The notes under the pieces were generated by a model. That model was given only the letters and a program-made list of their open reading frames with translations, did no database searches and was not told the DNA's origin. A stretch of DNA of 64,000 nucleotides from Podospora bellae-mahoneyi (Eukaryota > Ascomycota > Sordariomycetes > Sordariales > Podosporaceae). The position numbers were made by a program, and so were the translations under genes. Location: positions 4,960,001 through 5,024,000 of the forward strand of contig NC_085881.1 of the NCBI RefSeq assembly GCF_035222275.1, given 5' to 3'. Shown in pieces: positions 43,942-56,370 of this stretch; the stretch's first letter is position 1, and each line of letters begins with the position of its first letter.

Positions 43942-46900
43942 TCACACTGCTCTGCGTCTTTTTGCACTTGACCGAAACATTGGAGGACGCCGTCCTCGCT
44001 TCGACCCACGAGCCCCATCATCCCAAGCCCCATTTTGTAATTCCTCCTCCACCCGTATCGCGTGCTGTATGGCCTTGTCCATTCCATTCCTCACATACTC
44101 CTCTGGTGTGCTATCGCCCTCTAGCCTCAGATGCCATGCTCGTATATACCGCTTGGGATCAAAAGTTTGTACAGGCAATGGACCGAAAAGACGAGATTCC
44201 ATTCCACTGCGCATAAAGTCATCCAGTGAAGTCCATGGTCTAGGACCTTGACGGAATTTCTCAGGAGCTGGGCCCAGTGCTGAATCAACGCTGTGGGTGA
44301 TGGTCCTGGTTTGAGACGTTTTTGGTCTTTGGCTCGGTAACGTGGTGTCCTGATACCTTCCAGGCAGAGTTTGTGCCACCAACCTCCCCTGACTTGTGGG
44401 AATATTCAAATTTCTAGACAGTGTATCGGTTCCGCCATCTTCATCCTCGCTCAGGACCTGGAGAGTCATGACGCTCGACATCTTCGCCATCGTAGGAGCG
44501 TCATCGCCATCGCCAGCGTCTTCCTCTCCAGCCCAAGGGTTTTCACCGGCATAGAGCTTGCGGTAGTACTCGGCCAGCGGAATTCCCTTCGTCGTGGGAG
44601 TGGAGCGCCTCACACTGGAATCAATGTATGACGAGTTCCCCTCAGCAGCATCTATATTGTCTTGAATAGTCTGGTCCATTCTCCCGTCGTTCAGGTCGCC
44701 CGGCGCATTAAACAAGTTTCTAAGAGTTGTGACAGATTCCTCGTCAGCCGGCATCGATAATCCATCAACAAAGGAGTTTTCTGCAGCTCGTTCTGCTTCG
44801 AGTAGTATCGTATCATCAGCTGCCCAAAATGCCGGCAGGTTTGTGACATCTTTGAGGGTCATGTCTGGGTTTTCGAAGAACCCTGTTCTCAAAATGTATT
44901 CGCAGTATTTTTCCAGGCGGTCAAGTGCCCTATTTTCGTATGAGGGGTCATTCGAGTCTGGCAGGATCGTGGATTTCCCATCAGGATCGGCAGAGCTTGA
45001 CTGCTCCTGCTCGGCCTCTAACATCCACTCATCGTAAAGATCGGGCTTGCTCTTGGAATCACGGTGCACAGGCACAGTGCCACCCTCTGTGAATTGTTGA
45101 TTGTTGATGAACGATATCTGGTCCTTCCACCACTTCATGAGGCTTTCCAAGAATTGAACTTCATTGTCAATCCTACGGATGGTGTCGTTATGCTTGCGGT
45201 CGAACTCGTGATGCATGCCGATTTGGGTGTTTATGTTTCTCTTGTTGTAAACATGAGCCAAGCTATAATCAGCCTTCCTACCCTCAAAAGTGGAATTTTC
45301 ATGATGCTTTTCCTCCTGTAGGTGCTTGACCTTTCTGCGCTCCACCTCCGCCCAAAAAGACCATATCGCCGCCAAAATATTCTTCAGCTGTTTGTCCACA
45401 ATGGCAAGTGTTCTCTTATCAATGTCGGAAAGATTCCCACGTGTGGCAATGTCGATCTGGCGGGATCTCAGGATGTCGAGAGTACTAAGCTCCCTGGCAA
45501 TGAAGGGATATAGTTCCCAGACTGGCTTGTTCACTCGGGCCACGATGGCAGCATCTCTAAGCGGGGAGTTGGTGCTCACAGTTGGGATTGATGACTGGTG
45601 CGAGCTCGAGGACTGCTGTGACCTTCCAGACTGTTGTGGGCTTGAAGACTGATGTGCATGCGAAGGTGTGGACGTCCCGGCCTGGGGGGCGGTGATCAGC
45701 GGCTTCACATAAAAGTTGTTCATGAACGGATACATGTAGTTCTTCTCGGCTATTTTGAGCAGTTTTCGTCGGTCATTCAATCTTTTGTTGTGCCGGTGAA
45801 TTGTTCGGACGAGGTCTTTGTACTTCCCACCGCGGGCTTCCATAACCATGATAACAGCCGACCGGGAAGGCCAAAAAGGAAACGTGTGTACCCTAATCGC
45901 GGCGAGAGCCATGTGAGCTTGCTGAAAGTCCTGGGTAGCAGTGAAAGGCCATCGCTGCGGGTCATAAGCCCGATAAGGCATCCCGCCCCTGATGCCCATG
46001 GTCCACATGACCGGGCGATCCCTTTTGTCCTTCGCCCTTCTATGCTGATCCAGTTTATAGTCGGCCAACGCAATGACATGTCCGTAAAGCCAGTCGTTGC
46101 TGGGCCATTCCTCCCAGCGTCTTTCTCTTTGTACCTTCTTGGTTTGAGTAAACTCGGTCCACCATGCACATGTTGCTTCCTTCATGTCCGCCGTGTTGTC
46201 GTATTCTTCGGCTGCGAAATCATACATATCCTCAAACTTCCCCACGAGATCAAGCAGTTCTCCGCTGTATTTTGCTCGCAACTTCTTGGAGGTTGCGAGT
46301 TTGGTAAAGGGAAATTTGATCTCATCGCCGGCTTGTTCCCGTTCGGCAACGTGAAAGGCTAGCTCTCTGCCCAGACCCCACGCTTTAATGCGTTTTTCAG
46401 AGATAGTCAACAGTGTCTTCAGCATCACACCGAAATACATCTTGTCAAACCACGTCCCCGGCTCTGGAAGCTTTTTCAACCTTGCCTTGTATTCACCGTG
46501 AACATCATGTTTCACGTCGCACGCCAGGCCAAAGTCTGCAAGGTGAATCTGTGGGAAACAGGCGTTAAAGTTCTCGAGTCGTGGGTCTTTTTGTTTTTCT
46601 TCAGCAGAAGGGTAGTGCAGCCAAATATTGTGTAAGTGGCCGTTATTGTGGCCAATCGAGACCCAATCTTTCAACGTTGGATGCTTCAAGTCGGGCTTCA
46701 AGTGGTTGTTATTCCGGAGGTTCTCCTCTGGAGATTTCACATGGCCTGTGTGCAAGTAGGCATAAGCCCGCCCGACTTGGGCGATGAAATGCCAGATGAA
46801 TTCCTCGGGGACATCCTCGGCTCCTGTACGCTCCGAATTTTTAGACAAGCGCCCTTTCTTGTAATTCTCCAGGAGCTCCCTGAGCGAGCCGCCATTGTAG

Positions 46901-47526
46901 TATTTCATGAACATGGTTGACTGTGAGTCTCCGTGCCAGTTCTTTATGTCGTTGTCGGGTCTGGTTCCGTAATCATGTATCTGAACTGCATACATCTGCG
47001 AGATTGGATACAGAATAGCTACGTAGTACACATTTTATTAGCAGCTGCGTCTGGACGATGATGGACATCACATACGGTCATATTCTAGCGATTTGTACGC
47101 TGCAGGGTCGTCCAAAGTCATGTACTCAATCTCTGGTATGATTCCGTTGACATTGCTCGACAATCGCCACGAGATATTGCCCAGCACCTGTTTGATGACC
47201 ACCTGCTCCTCAGGTTTGTCCACAGAGTGGAACAGCCCTACCATCACACCATTTTTGGTCATGTACTTCGGGAGAGTAAACCAACGGATCAAAACAAAGC
47301 CCTTGGGACGAGCTTGTAGCCAGATGAGGGATTTGTTGGTAACAGGCGATTCGTTTTTGTAAGCTTCTCTTTCGGCCACCTCGGGCCGCTCGAGTGGAAA
47401 GGCTCCCAGTGTCATGTTTTTCCACCCTCGCTCTTCGATCTTCTCGCCAAAAGGTGTATCTGTAGAGCGTTGGACGCCCACAAAGCCGGAATCATCGCGA
47501 ATTGTGCTGTCGTTCGGAGATGCCAT
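43942..47526 (-). CDS. Large kinase-like protein, predicted pseudokinase, 1175 aa
   Basis: Exons 47526-47076 and 47018-43942 (donor gtatgt, acceptor TACGTAG). A protein-kinase-like fold spans about residues 85-400. The beta-3 lysine is in EEQVVIKQVLG (about residue 111), a helical lobe has MFMKYYNGGSLRELLENY, and the DFG motif is intact in IHLADFGLACDV (about 314). The catalytic loop reads SIGHNNGHLHNIWLH (about 275), so the HRD-type aspartate is Asn, and no glycine-rich loop is seen. After the domain come a Ser/Gln-rich linker and long charged helical regions. The C-terminus has basic clusters (SKRGRRPP, AKRRRAV) that look like nuclear localisation signals. Lineage-specific kinase-like proteins of this size are common in Sordariomycetes. 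Whether it binds ATP or acts as a scaffold is unknown. Confidence 0.8.
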
Positions 47527-49477
47527 TATGGCAGGTTAGAGAAAAACTCGGTACTCCGGTGTGAGGGGCAGTTTTGACCAATGTCTGGATTATTATGAGC
47601 TCGTGTAGGCAAGTTAAGTAGGCAAGGTAGCTACCCGATTGATGATGAGGTGTATATTTTAGGTCTTGGACAACAAAGCCCTATCATCTCCAAATCCATG
47701 CCCTTCTTTGTCCGGGTAACTAGGATCAGTTCAAGTAGCTGTTTCACAGGGCAGCCTTCGCTCAGAGACAAAGGATAGGTATCTCATCGAATCACTATCC
47801 AGCTAACCACTTTTTCCGGATCGGGCTAGGAACTGCCAGTCATCAAACATAGAGACTTTGAAAGTGGCATTTGACTATGCCCTTGGTACCCACACCTACC
47901 TCCCTCTGTGCAACTGGTTTCATACACACCATCCCATTATCTGGGCGGCATCATCAATTTGCCTTGTCTACCACACACATCCAGTTTCCCCCAGCATTGT
48001 ACCTGCACCCACACTCCACACAATTTATCGAGAGGGAGTTTGGATTCTGCGTTGCTGCTTCGACATCTTGTTAGTGATGATGTTTCCCATCAGTCTTTTT
48101 CAAGCCGCGCTGGATCGAATCGCATCCTAATTGGACACTTGGTGAAAAATAGCCAGAGGCAATTTCTGACAGTTACGTGCAGTGCTAGAGCGTTGTGTGT
48201 GCACTATGCCTGCCCAAGAACGCGGGATTAGGACTCCGTTCACACATGGTTGAGGTGGGACTACAAGATTTAGGCTGTTAATCTGAGCTGCAGGTAGCCG
48301 TAGGAATGCAACTCTGTGACCCCAGATTAACAAACAGCCTAAAGGTGGAGTACACAAGAGAAGTCTCTAGACAGGTTCAAGTGCATTGTTTGTCAGTCAG
48401 CTAGGTAGAGATGTCCTATCTGGTTTGAATCATTGTTTCAGCGGATAGACTGTGGTAAAATACCTACCTACCATATTAAATCCTTGGGAGCCGTAGCAAG
48501 ACTTGACGTTATGCATAAGGTCTGAAACAAACATACTACCTGCCAGTCCTGCCTACTTATACAAGCTTCCCGACCTACTTTGCACTCTGGCAGGTTGCAT
48601 CACCTACATTCCTTGACTCGCAGCTTGATCAAGGGAGATGTTTTTTCAGGTTCGCAGACATCCTTTCGGCCGCCACTGCCCATGTTGAGCCTTCAGCTTG
48701 GCAGTACCAGTTCTCGGCCTCCATATCCCGTGGTTGCCCATTGAAGCAATTGAAGCAGGCCCCATGTCATGAGGCTCTTTGGACGCCATCCATTGGCATA
48801 CAACTGCACATGTTTAGCTTAAGGTCTTGGGTCGTAGTCTCATTGATTTACCCGTCGGTTGAATCGGTAGTTCGCTCCCTGAAGGCCCCGTTCCCTTTTT
48901 TGCCGAACTGGGTTGCATCTTTCGGCAAGGCTGTCTACGTACCAACCCATATTACTCGATGCAGACAGGCCGGTGGCCGAGAACCAGAAACCCGGTTTGA
49001 GAGTCGAACTGACTGGGAGACTAGCACAGGGAAACACCATGTCATGTGGTCCTCAGTATATTGAATTTAGACCCCCTATACGCGCGGCTAACCTTGGTGT
49101 ACAGTCCTGTCATGCTTCTGGTTGCATTGCACAGATCGGTTGCGTATGAATTCCAAGCTGTTCAACTTGGCACTCTGGAATTGCAAGGGCTTTTGATCCC
49201 ATGGCTTTCTCCTTGACATTTGCGGTGTTATGGCGGTCTAGAATTCGTTCTCGTCTCTTGTTTCACCACCTGTGCTGTTTTGCATGAACTACGCTTGGAC
49301 GAATTCGGCATTGATCAAGATGTTAGTGCCAATTTCGACAGATCACCCACATGTAGGTACCTTAGGTACCTTGTGTCAAGAGCACAGTTACCTGCTGGTA
49401 ATAAGAAAGTCGGTTGTTCAATCTTCGACGAGTTTCTTATTGGTTATGTCCACTGCACTGGGCCGTTGTGCCAATTT

Positions 49478-49483
49478 GTGGGG
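49478..49483 (+). promoter_or_regulatory. CreA-type motif GTGGGG
   Basis: GTGGGG, the classic carbon-catabolite repressor site (SYGGRG), lies 367 bp upstream of the GH11 start. A second match, CCGGGG, lies about 310 bp upstream (near 49535). Two nearby sites are what functional CreA control usually shows, but short motifs arise by chance. Confidence 0.4.
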
Positions 49484-49751
49484 AAGTGCTTCAAGGAGTG
49501 GGAAGAATCGACGTTAGATGACAGGTGCTAGAATCCGGGGCAATGACCAGCAAACGGAACAGAATCCACCCAGAAAGGAATCCACAACCAAGGGGTTGCA
49601 TTACAACCAGGTCCTCATGTAACGCAGGGACCTCCGTTTTCTCGCAAAGGACTGGAGTTGAATGCCTGGGCCAAGGAAAGGGGCAAAATCCGCTCCCTCC
49701 GAAGACCCAATACCACCTAGCTGGCAATGAACGGATTGGCATGTGGAAATC

Positions 49752-49759
49752 TATTTAAG
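49752..49759 (+). promoter_or_regulatory. TATA-like box of the GH11 gene
   Basis: TATTTAAG lies 91 bp upstream of the GH11 ATG and is followed by a pyrimidine-rich leader. Confidence 0.5.
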
Positions 49760-49819
49760 CACCTTTGTCGCCCAACGGAGGAAATTGATCCCAACCCTCT
49801 TGTTCGACCAGGCCTGTAA

Positions 49820-50849
<1,030 letters not shown>

Positions 50850-51962
50850 GTTGTTGGATTTGACCTTGGACGTTCTGGGGTGGGTTCTCACCACGCGGTC
50901 TCAAACTTCGATGGACAGTAAGGGAAAGTCTGTAAGGTAGATAGGATAAGGGGACGCTTCATGCTTCATGTACATAATTGCACCCTTGCATGCCATCACG
51001 GTATGTGGTACAAATACTCGTTTTCTCCATCAAAAGCTTCGATCGATGTGTGTGTCTGTGTGTGTGCAGAATCCTGATGTTTTGGACGGGATGCCCTGGT
51101 GGGCTGAGATGTCGAGAGATTGAAAAGGCTGTGTGTGGTGTGTGTAGCTGGGGTGTCTGCGGTGTCAACGAAGAGGATGAGTGGTAAGAACCTTGCATCT
51201 TCGTCCTACAGTCACACCACCGTCGCCTGCTTTCTCCTCAGGTCCAACCAAAATGCCGACACGGTGAGACAGGAGACAGGGCTGTGTCTCTGATGCCCTG
51301 GTGGTGTAAACACAGCTGGTAGGTAGCTAGATTCACAACATCGTCGAAATGGATGGCTGGCCGAGTGTGATCAGGTAAGCTCGCATCAAGCCAAAGAGGG
51401 AAAAGGCATCGAGGCGGTACACCAGGAACCTCGCCGCTATTTTCCCCGCACAAAGCGACCCTAAAAGCCCACACCGCTTGCCTCGTTGAGATAAGGCCCT
51501 GTTGCCCTGAAGAGCGAGAACCAAGGATTGACCAATGGCGGTCTTGGCCCGTTCGCCATCGCCTTCTTGGCCTCCCCCTGCAAGAGTCCCATCGGTCTCT
51601 TGCCCTCGATCGAGGACCAAACTAAGTTCGGACCATGACAGCAGAAGCGGGGTCGGCAGTTCAGCCTATGGGTTGCCATTGGTGATGATGGGTGATCTGG
51701 TTCCTGCGGTCTGCCAACGGCCAGCTTTGAGAAGCGTCACGTTGGCGCCCACGGTACCGGGGCTGAAGGGGGTGCTCGGAGAGTAAAAGAAGGACCGGGC
51801 TCCATATTTTGATCTTGTCCTTTTCCCTCGGTCTCAACCGTTGCTGACAGCCAACCTTTTCTGCCCGTCCACGACAGAGTCAACCCACCATCTGTGTCCT
51901 TTCCCCGATTCACTAGAAGCCAGCACCCTACGGCTCATCAACGTGGTCGACAGCAACGTACA
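50850..51962. other. Intergenic region, GH11 3' flank and monooxygenase promoter
   Basis: 1.1 kb. A GT-rich simple repeat lies at about 51045-51070. The frame upstream of the monooxygenase ATG stays open to about 51894 but without an ATG. No other gene is seen. Confidence 0.5.
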
Positions 51963-53264
51963 ATGGCGAATAGTTCCCCACGCCGACCCCCATCGGGGAT
52001 CAAGGTCATCGTGGTCGGAGCTGGCTTCGCGGGTCTTGCTGCGGCCATTGAATGCGATCGGAAGGGCCACTCCGTCACACTGTTTGACAAGGTTGATAAC
52101 ATTGAAGAGATCACCAGGATCGGCGATATCATCTCTTTCGACCCGAATGGCTCCGTTGCCTTCGAGCGCTGGCCAGGTGTTGTGGATCAAATGGAAGCCA
52201 TTGCCCGCCAGACTAAGCACATTGACCTATATCACCACCAAGGCAAGTTTGTCACGCGGCAGGACTTCTCCCACGAGAAGGCATGGGGAAGAAGGATCAA
52301 TGGCCACCGAGGGCAATTGCACAACATCATATACCGACATGCTGTGGATCGTGGTATCGACATCCGCCTCGGGAAGCGGGTCGAGGACTACTTTGAGCAA
52401 GACTTGCCCCCTCAGGCCGGTGTGGTGGTGAACGGAGAGCGCATCGCGGCGGACGTGGTGATCGCGGCCGAGGGAGTGAGATCGCGAGGGAGGAAGATTG
52501 TGCTCGGTTTTGACGAAAACCCAAAGTCGTCCGGGTACGCCGTTTACAGAGCCTGGTTTCCGGCCGACCGGGTGCGCAATAATCCTGTCATCAAGCATCT
52601 GGTTGAGAATGGCGACACGCACCAGGGCTTCATCGGGCCGGACATCCACTTTCTGGCCTCCACCATCAAGAACGGGACCGAGGTCAACTGGGTCTTCACC
52701 CACATTGACGATGGGAATATCGAGGAGTCATGGCAGTTTCCGGGAAAGCCCGAGGAGGCGCTCAAGTATCTTGGAGGGTGGTGCGATGTCGTGCATGAAC
52801 TGGTCAAGGCGACGCCTGATGGAAGACTTATAGACCATAAGCTGGTGTACCGGGACCCCCTGCCGACGTTCATCTCACCCAAACGGCGGATTGCATTGAT
52901 TGGCGACTCTGCGCATCCGTTCCTGCCCACGTCGATTCAAGGAGCGAGCCAGAGTATCGAAGATGGCGTTGTATTGGCGACCTGCCTAGAGCTCAGCGGT
53001 AGACAGAACATCCCGCGAGCTCTAAAGGCGTACGAGAAACTTCGATACGCACGAGTACATCGGGCACAGGCCAATGGCCCAAAGATGAGAGAGAGGTGGC
53101 ACAAGGCAGACTGGAATGAGGTGTGGAAAAAGCCAGAGATGATCCACCTCATTCGGGAAACGTGGCTGCTGAATTTTGATGCCGAGAAGGATGCATATGA
53201 CAGGTTCTCCAGTGTCCTCGAGGAGTTGGAGAGAGATGAACAGCAAATCAAACCAAGGCTGTAA
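51963..53264 (+). CDS. FAD-dependent monooxygenase (salicylate hydroxylase-like)
   Basis: Intronless, 433 residues from the first true ATG (51963, MANSSPRRPPSG). It has the class A flavoprotein hydroxylase motifs: the GxGxxG dinucleotide fold IKVIVVGAGFAGLAAAIE (residues ~13-30), the DG-type motif VVIAAEGVRSRGRKIV in mid-protein, and the second FAD motif RIALIGDSAHPFLPTSIQGA near residue 310. Enzymes of this kind use NAD(P)H and O2 to hydroxylate aromatic or polyketide substrates. No signal peptide is present, so it is likely cytosolic. No biosynthetic-cluster neighbours (PKS, NRPS, transporter) are in the window, which favours a catabolic or detoxifying role. The substrate is unknown. Confidence 0.88.
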   Translation: MANSSPRRPPSGIKVIVVGAGFAGLAAAIECDRKGHSVTLFDKVDNIEEITRIGDIISFDPNGSVAFERWPGVVDQMEAIARQTKHIDLYHHQGKFVTRQDFSHEKAWGRRINGHRGQLHNIIYRHAVDRGIDIRLGKRVEDYFEQDLPPQAGVVVNGERIAADVVIAAEGVRSRGRKIVLGFDENPKSSGYAVYRAWFPADRVRNNPVIKHLVENGDTHQGFIGPDIHFLASTIKNGTEVNWVFTHIDDGNIEESWQFPGKPEEALKYLGGWCDVVHELVKATPDGRLIDHKLVYRDPLPTFISPKRRIALIGDSAHPFLPTSIQGASQSIEDGVVLATCLELSGRQNIPRALKAYEKLRYARVHRAQANGPKMRERWHKADWNEVWKKPEMIHLIRETWLLNFDAEKDAYDRFSSVLEELERDEQQIKPRL

Positions 53265-53529
53265 ATATGCTTTCCTTGCTTGTTTGTATCCTGGTGTCGA
53301 TGAAACGACGGTCGAGAGATTTTCTTATTAAATGAACATCTAGGTAGCGAATTGTCTCGCGGTAGAAGTAAAGCCTGGGGTGATGGTCCTATGCCAAGAT
53401 CGTAGCCCCTGAACCCCTGATTTAACCCTGAACCCCTGAGAAATGGTGGAGAGTGATGTAAACCCCACTCTAATTTGTAGAACAATGTAGGTGAATACTA
53501 CTACTATCTCTTCTGATAAATAAGGTGCG

Positions 53530-54501
53530 TTAGCGAACTCCTCCCAGAGCCCCCATTGTCATGCCTGCCAAAACCGGCATCGCCATCGTCCATGACCTTG
53601 CCAACCCTCTTCCCTCATATTCTTGCTCAGGCTTAGACCATCTGCCACCCGCAAACTTCCCACAGCCGTAGCCCCCATAACCAAACCCATACATCTTGGA
53701 CCCTGGTCTGAGATATCTGCCCTTCGGCTTACTATAACCATATTCCGACTCGTCGTAGATAATCTCGTCGAGGTAAGGACTGATCGGCTTGGCGTCGGCC
53801 ACACCTGGGAATGTGTGACCAGGTGCCTCGAGATACATGTGCGTCCTGTTCTCATCCTTGCCCAAGAACGCTGGGCGGGAGGTGTGCATGGCGGTGGCCA
53901 TCCCCCTGCGAAGGATGCGATGTTGACGGTACATTTCTTTCTCCTTGAGAGCCCTCTCGGCCCGTGCTGAGACACGCTCGTCATGTGTCGTACCAGTAAA
54001 TGTATCCTTCAGCTTTCTCGCTAACGAGCGCTTTCTAGAGGTGTCACTGCTCTTGGAGTCAGAGCCAGAGTCGTCCGTTGGCTCGTCAGATAAGTCATCG
54101 GCGCTGTCCAGAACCGTCTCGGAAATTTGAAGACGGACCTTATCCTTCTCTGCCTCGTTGAGTGACGAAAGAAATTCGGAGTCGTCATGTGGATGGTGCC
54201 AGATGGATCTGGGGTTGGGGTTGTAGTTGGTGTCAACGAAGAACTGGTGATGCGTGTCTGGATCAAATTCCCTAACCCATCCAGAGGGAACGGGGCGAAG
54301 TTCGTCTTCCATGCTGTGGCGGGCTTGCATTGGAATGGCGTCTTTGTGTTGGAGTGCTGTGGTTGTTGAGATGGTCCCGGAGCTGGTTGAACTGGTTTCG
54401 TTGTTGCCAGAGAGTGACGACTGTAATGCTTCAGAGTGGATTGCGGGTGGTGAGCCTCTTTCTACCTTGGTGCGGCTCGAACGTGATGGCGATACAGACA
54501 T
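53530..54501 (-). CDS. WW-domain protein, 323 aa
   Basis: Stop at 53530. I choose the ATG at 54501 (MSVSPSRSSRTKVERG), because the translation from the alternative in-frame ATG at 54714 is leader-like. A Ser/Thr-rich N-terminus is followed by one WW domain at about residues 70-105: PVPSGWVREFDPDTHHQFFV and PNPRSIWHHPHDD, with both signature tryptophans. After it come an acidic Ser/Asp stretch, a basic block SRKRSLARKLKDTFTG, an Arg/Glu-rich helix (ARAERALKEKEMYRQ) and a Tyr/Gly-rich region (KMYGFGYGGYGCGKF). WW domains bind proline-rich or phospho-Ser/Thr-Pro peptides. Fungal proteins of this WW plus KLKDTFTGTTHDER type are conserved but uncharacterised, as far as I recall. Confidence 0.82.
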   Translation of the reverse strand: MSVSPSRSSRTKVERGSPPAIHSEALQSSLSGNNETSSTSSGTISTTTALQHKDAIPMQARHSMEDELRPVPSGWVREFDPDTHHQFFVDTNYNPNPRSIWHHPHDDSEFLSSLNEAEKDKVRLQISETVLDSADDLSDEPTDDSGSDSKSSDTSRKRSLARKLKDTFTGTTHDERVSARAERALKEKEMYRQHRILRRGMATAMHTSRPAFLGKDENRTHMYLEAPGHTFPGVADAKPISPYLDEIIYDESEYGYSKPKGRYLRPGSKMYGFGYGGYGCGKFAGGRWSKPEQEYEGRGLARSWTMAMPVLAGMTMGALGGVR

Positions 54502-55117
54502 TGTGGTACTTTTTGGCAAAGGCGGGAGGGGATATAAGTAGAGATTTACCCGAAACACACAGGCTGGAATGCAGTTGGCAAGCAGCTGTAGTAGCATGTG
54601 AAGAGAATAATTTGAAACGAAACTCGCGCGGTTGAAGTGAGTAAGACTCAAAGCTTGAATGCGGAAGAAGGGACACAACTGCTTGTTAGTGTGCTCTGGA
54701 AGCCAATCTGACATGATGGCAGTCAGACGTCATGTAGCAGTCAAATCACTATTGCATCGAAAGTGGGTTTGGACACAGAACTACTGCAAAGCCAGTGCTG
54801 GCTCATGTGAGCCACGAGCCAGCTGCACATATAGTCTGGGACTCGTCTACATTAATTCGCGATTGGAAGTCAAAATGGTTGTGTTTGCAGAAAAGCCTTT
54901 ACATAAATATATGTGTATCAAGAAAGAGATCGAGGCCCTTCAAGGGATGCATCCTCCGGTTCGAAAGTCCCGTCCCATAGCACGTGAACATTGCGCAAGT
55001 CCGCTCACTATGCTAGCATAGAGAATAATTAGTACTCCATTGAAGTCAAATACAACGTACAATAACTATCACCTCACACCTTCTTTTGTCCACGAGGTGA
55101 CCAGGTACCCTACCTAA
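54502..55117. other. Intergenic, WW gene leader and hypothetical gene 3' flank
   Basis: 616 bp. The first ~210 bp stay open in frame with the WW gene and include an ATG (54714), so a longer N-terminus is possible. Nothing else is supported. Confidence 0.45.
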
Positions 55118-56080
55118 TTATATTGCCTGCCTTCCCCTTACGTTGAAGAGCTCATACTCGTCACTGGTATTGTCGGTTTCCGCCATCATCAAATCGGGAT
55201 GCCTTCTCTCCTGCTGCCGACCTGCCTTCAGCATCCCAGGGCTTGCCATTCTATGATCTCTATCCACCCTGATTTCACCAAGTTCGGAAGGCGGTACATG
55301 TCTCGGTCTGATTCCCGGAGCAGCTTCTTCCACTCTGCGATGCGGCAGGGGAGCTGTGTGTAGGACGTATACACACTGAGGACAGTATCCATCGGTATTG
55401 ATGTTTCTGTGACGATGGTGACACCCTCTACACCAACGCGCGTGAGGATGGGCATGAGAATGTAGAAGCCTGTCTCGCAGTGTGGTGCCAAGGACCACTC
55501 GGGGTTGGGGTGGACCCTCGCCAAAGACCCGGTTGTACGAGATAGGCCGGAGGCTATGCCGGACACCGTGAGGTTGCCTCGATGGTGATGGCGGTGGAGA
55601 GTGCCGCGTCCGGACGTAGCGGCATCCTGGGCTTGGGGCAGCCGGTGCACCAGGCGAGATGCTACGAAAATAAGGTCGGTCGTGATCCTCTCCTTCGACA
55701 CCCCCAATGATAGCCCGAACAGGAGAGGGATTGCGGAAGGGAGGAGAGTGGCGTGTGGGCGCAAGCGGATGTGGTGGATATGTTTTCAGCTGGTAGCCTG
55801 CCTCACGAATGACCATGCTGGCGCCTGGGGCATTGTATATGATGGTGTTAGAGGATTCGTAAGCGCCTTCCGGGGGTTGCTCCATGTGACCCAAGTTGAC
55901 AATTACCTTCACCGGGCGATCGGAGTCCCTACGAATCGCAGGAATAAGGCGGTGAGAAAGAAAAGCATCGATGGCATCCAATTCGGAGACTTCACGTGTC
56001 ACAGCGTCCCCGATGTAGGGCGCCGTCTTGCGATAGGGAACATGCCTTGCCCCATATGGTTCAGGTCGGTGATGTGCCAT
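55118..56080 (-). CDS. Hypothetical protein with zinc-ribbon-like CxxC pair, 320 aa
   Basis: A single open frame from a true ATG (56080-56078). I do not recognise a family. An N-terminal ~110 residues may be folded: VSELDAIDAFLSHRLIPAIR, VKVIVNLGHMEQPP and GASMVIREAGYQLKTYPPHP. A Pro/Arg/Ser/His-rich, probably disordered middle follows, then CRGCHHRHRNINTDGYCPQC near residue 220, two CxxC pairs 13 residues apart, which is the pattern of a small zinc ribbon or knuckle. The tail contains ELGEIRVDRDHRMAS and an acidic end. No signal peptide or membrane helix is seen. The gene lies head-to-tail with the WW gene. Codon use looks normal for the window. Confidence 0.65.
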   Translation of the reverse strand: MAHHRPEPYGARHVPYRKTAPYIGDAVTREVSELDAIDAFLSHRLIPAIRRDSDRPVKVIVNLGHMEQPPEGAYESSNTIIYNAPGASMVIREAGYQLKTYPPHPLAPTRHSPPFRNPSPVRAIIGGVEGEDHDRPYFRSISPGAPAAPSPGCRYVRTRHSPPPSPSRQPHGVRHSLRPISYNRVFGEGPPQPRVVLGTTLRDRLLHSHAHPHARWCRGCHHRHRNINTDGYCPQCVYVLHTAPLPHRRVEEAAPGIRPRHVPPSELGEIRVDRDHRMASPGMLKAGRQQERRHPDLMMAETDNTSDEYELFNVRGRQAI

Positions 56081-56370
56081 GGCTTAGGCTCAAGTGGGTG
56101 GGTAGGTCAGAGAGCAAATTCGAGCAAAAGAAAGAGCTGTTCAAAGGGGCCCGGAGGGGCAAATTTAGGGGTACTACGCAGTCGAGCGTGTCAAGGGTAG
56201 CTACCTGCATTCTGTCTCACAACCTAGAGTAGTACAGCGAAACCGGACAGCATCTTCCGAGAACCAAAGTCTTGCGTGATGAAGTGTGTATTTCTGGTCA
56301 GGGCCTTTCAGTTGATTTGAGCTGTATCTAAGAGAACATGAGCAAGGTTACCATATCCTTTTTCTGTCAT

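Noticed and set aside
54940-54985. Possible tRNA T-arm (GGTTCGAAAGTCC)
   Set aside because: The loop resembles TTCGAAA, but no cloverleaf or acceptor pairing can be built around it.
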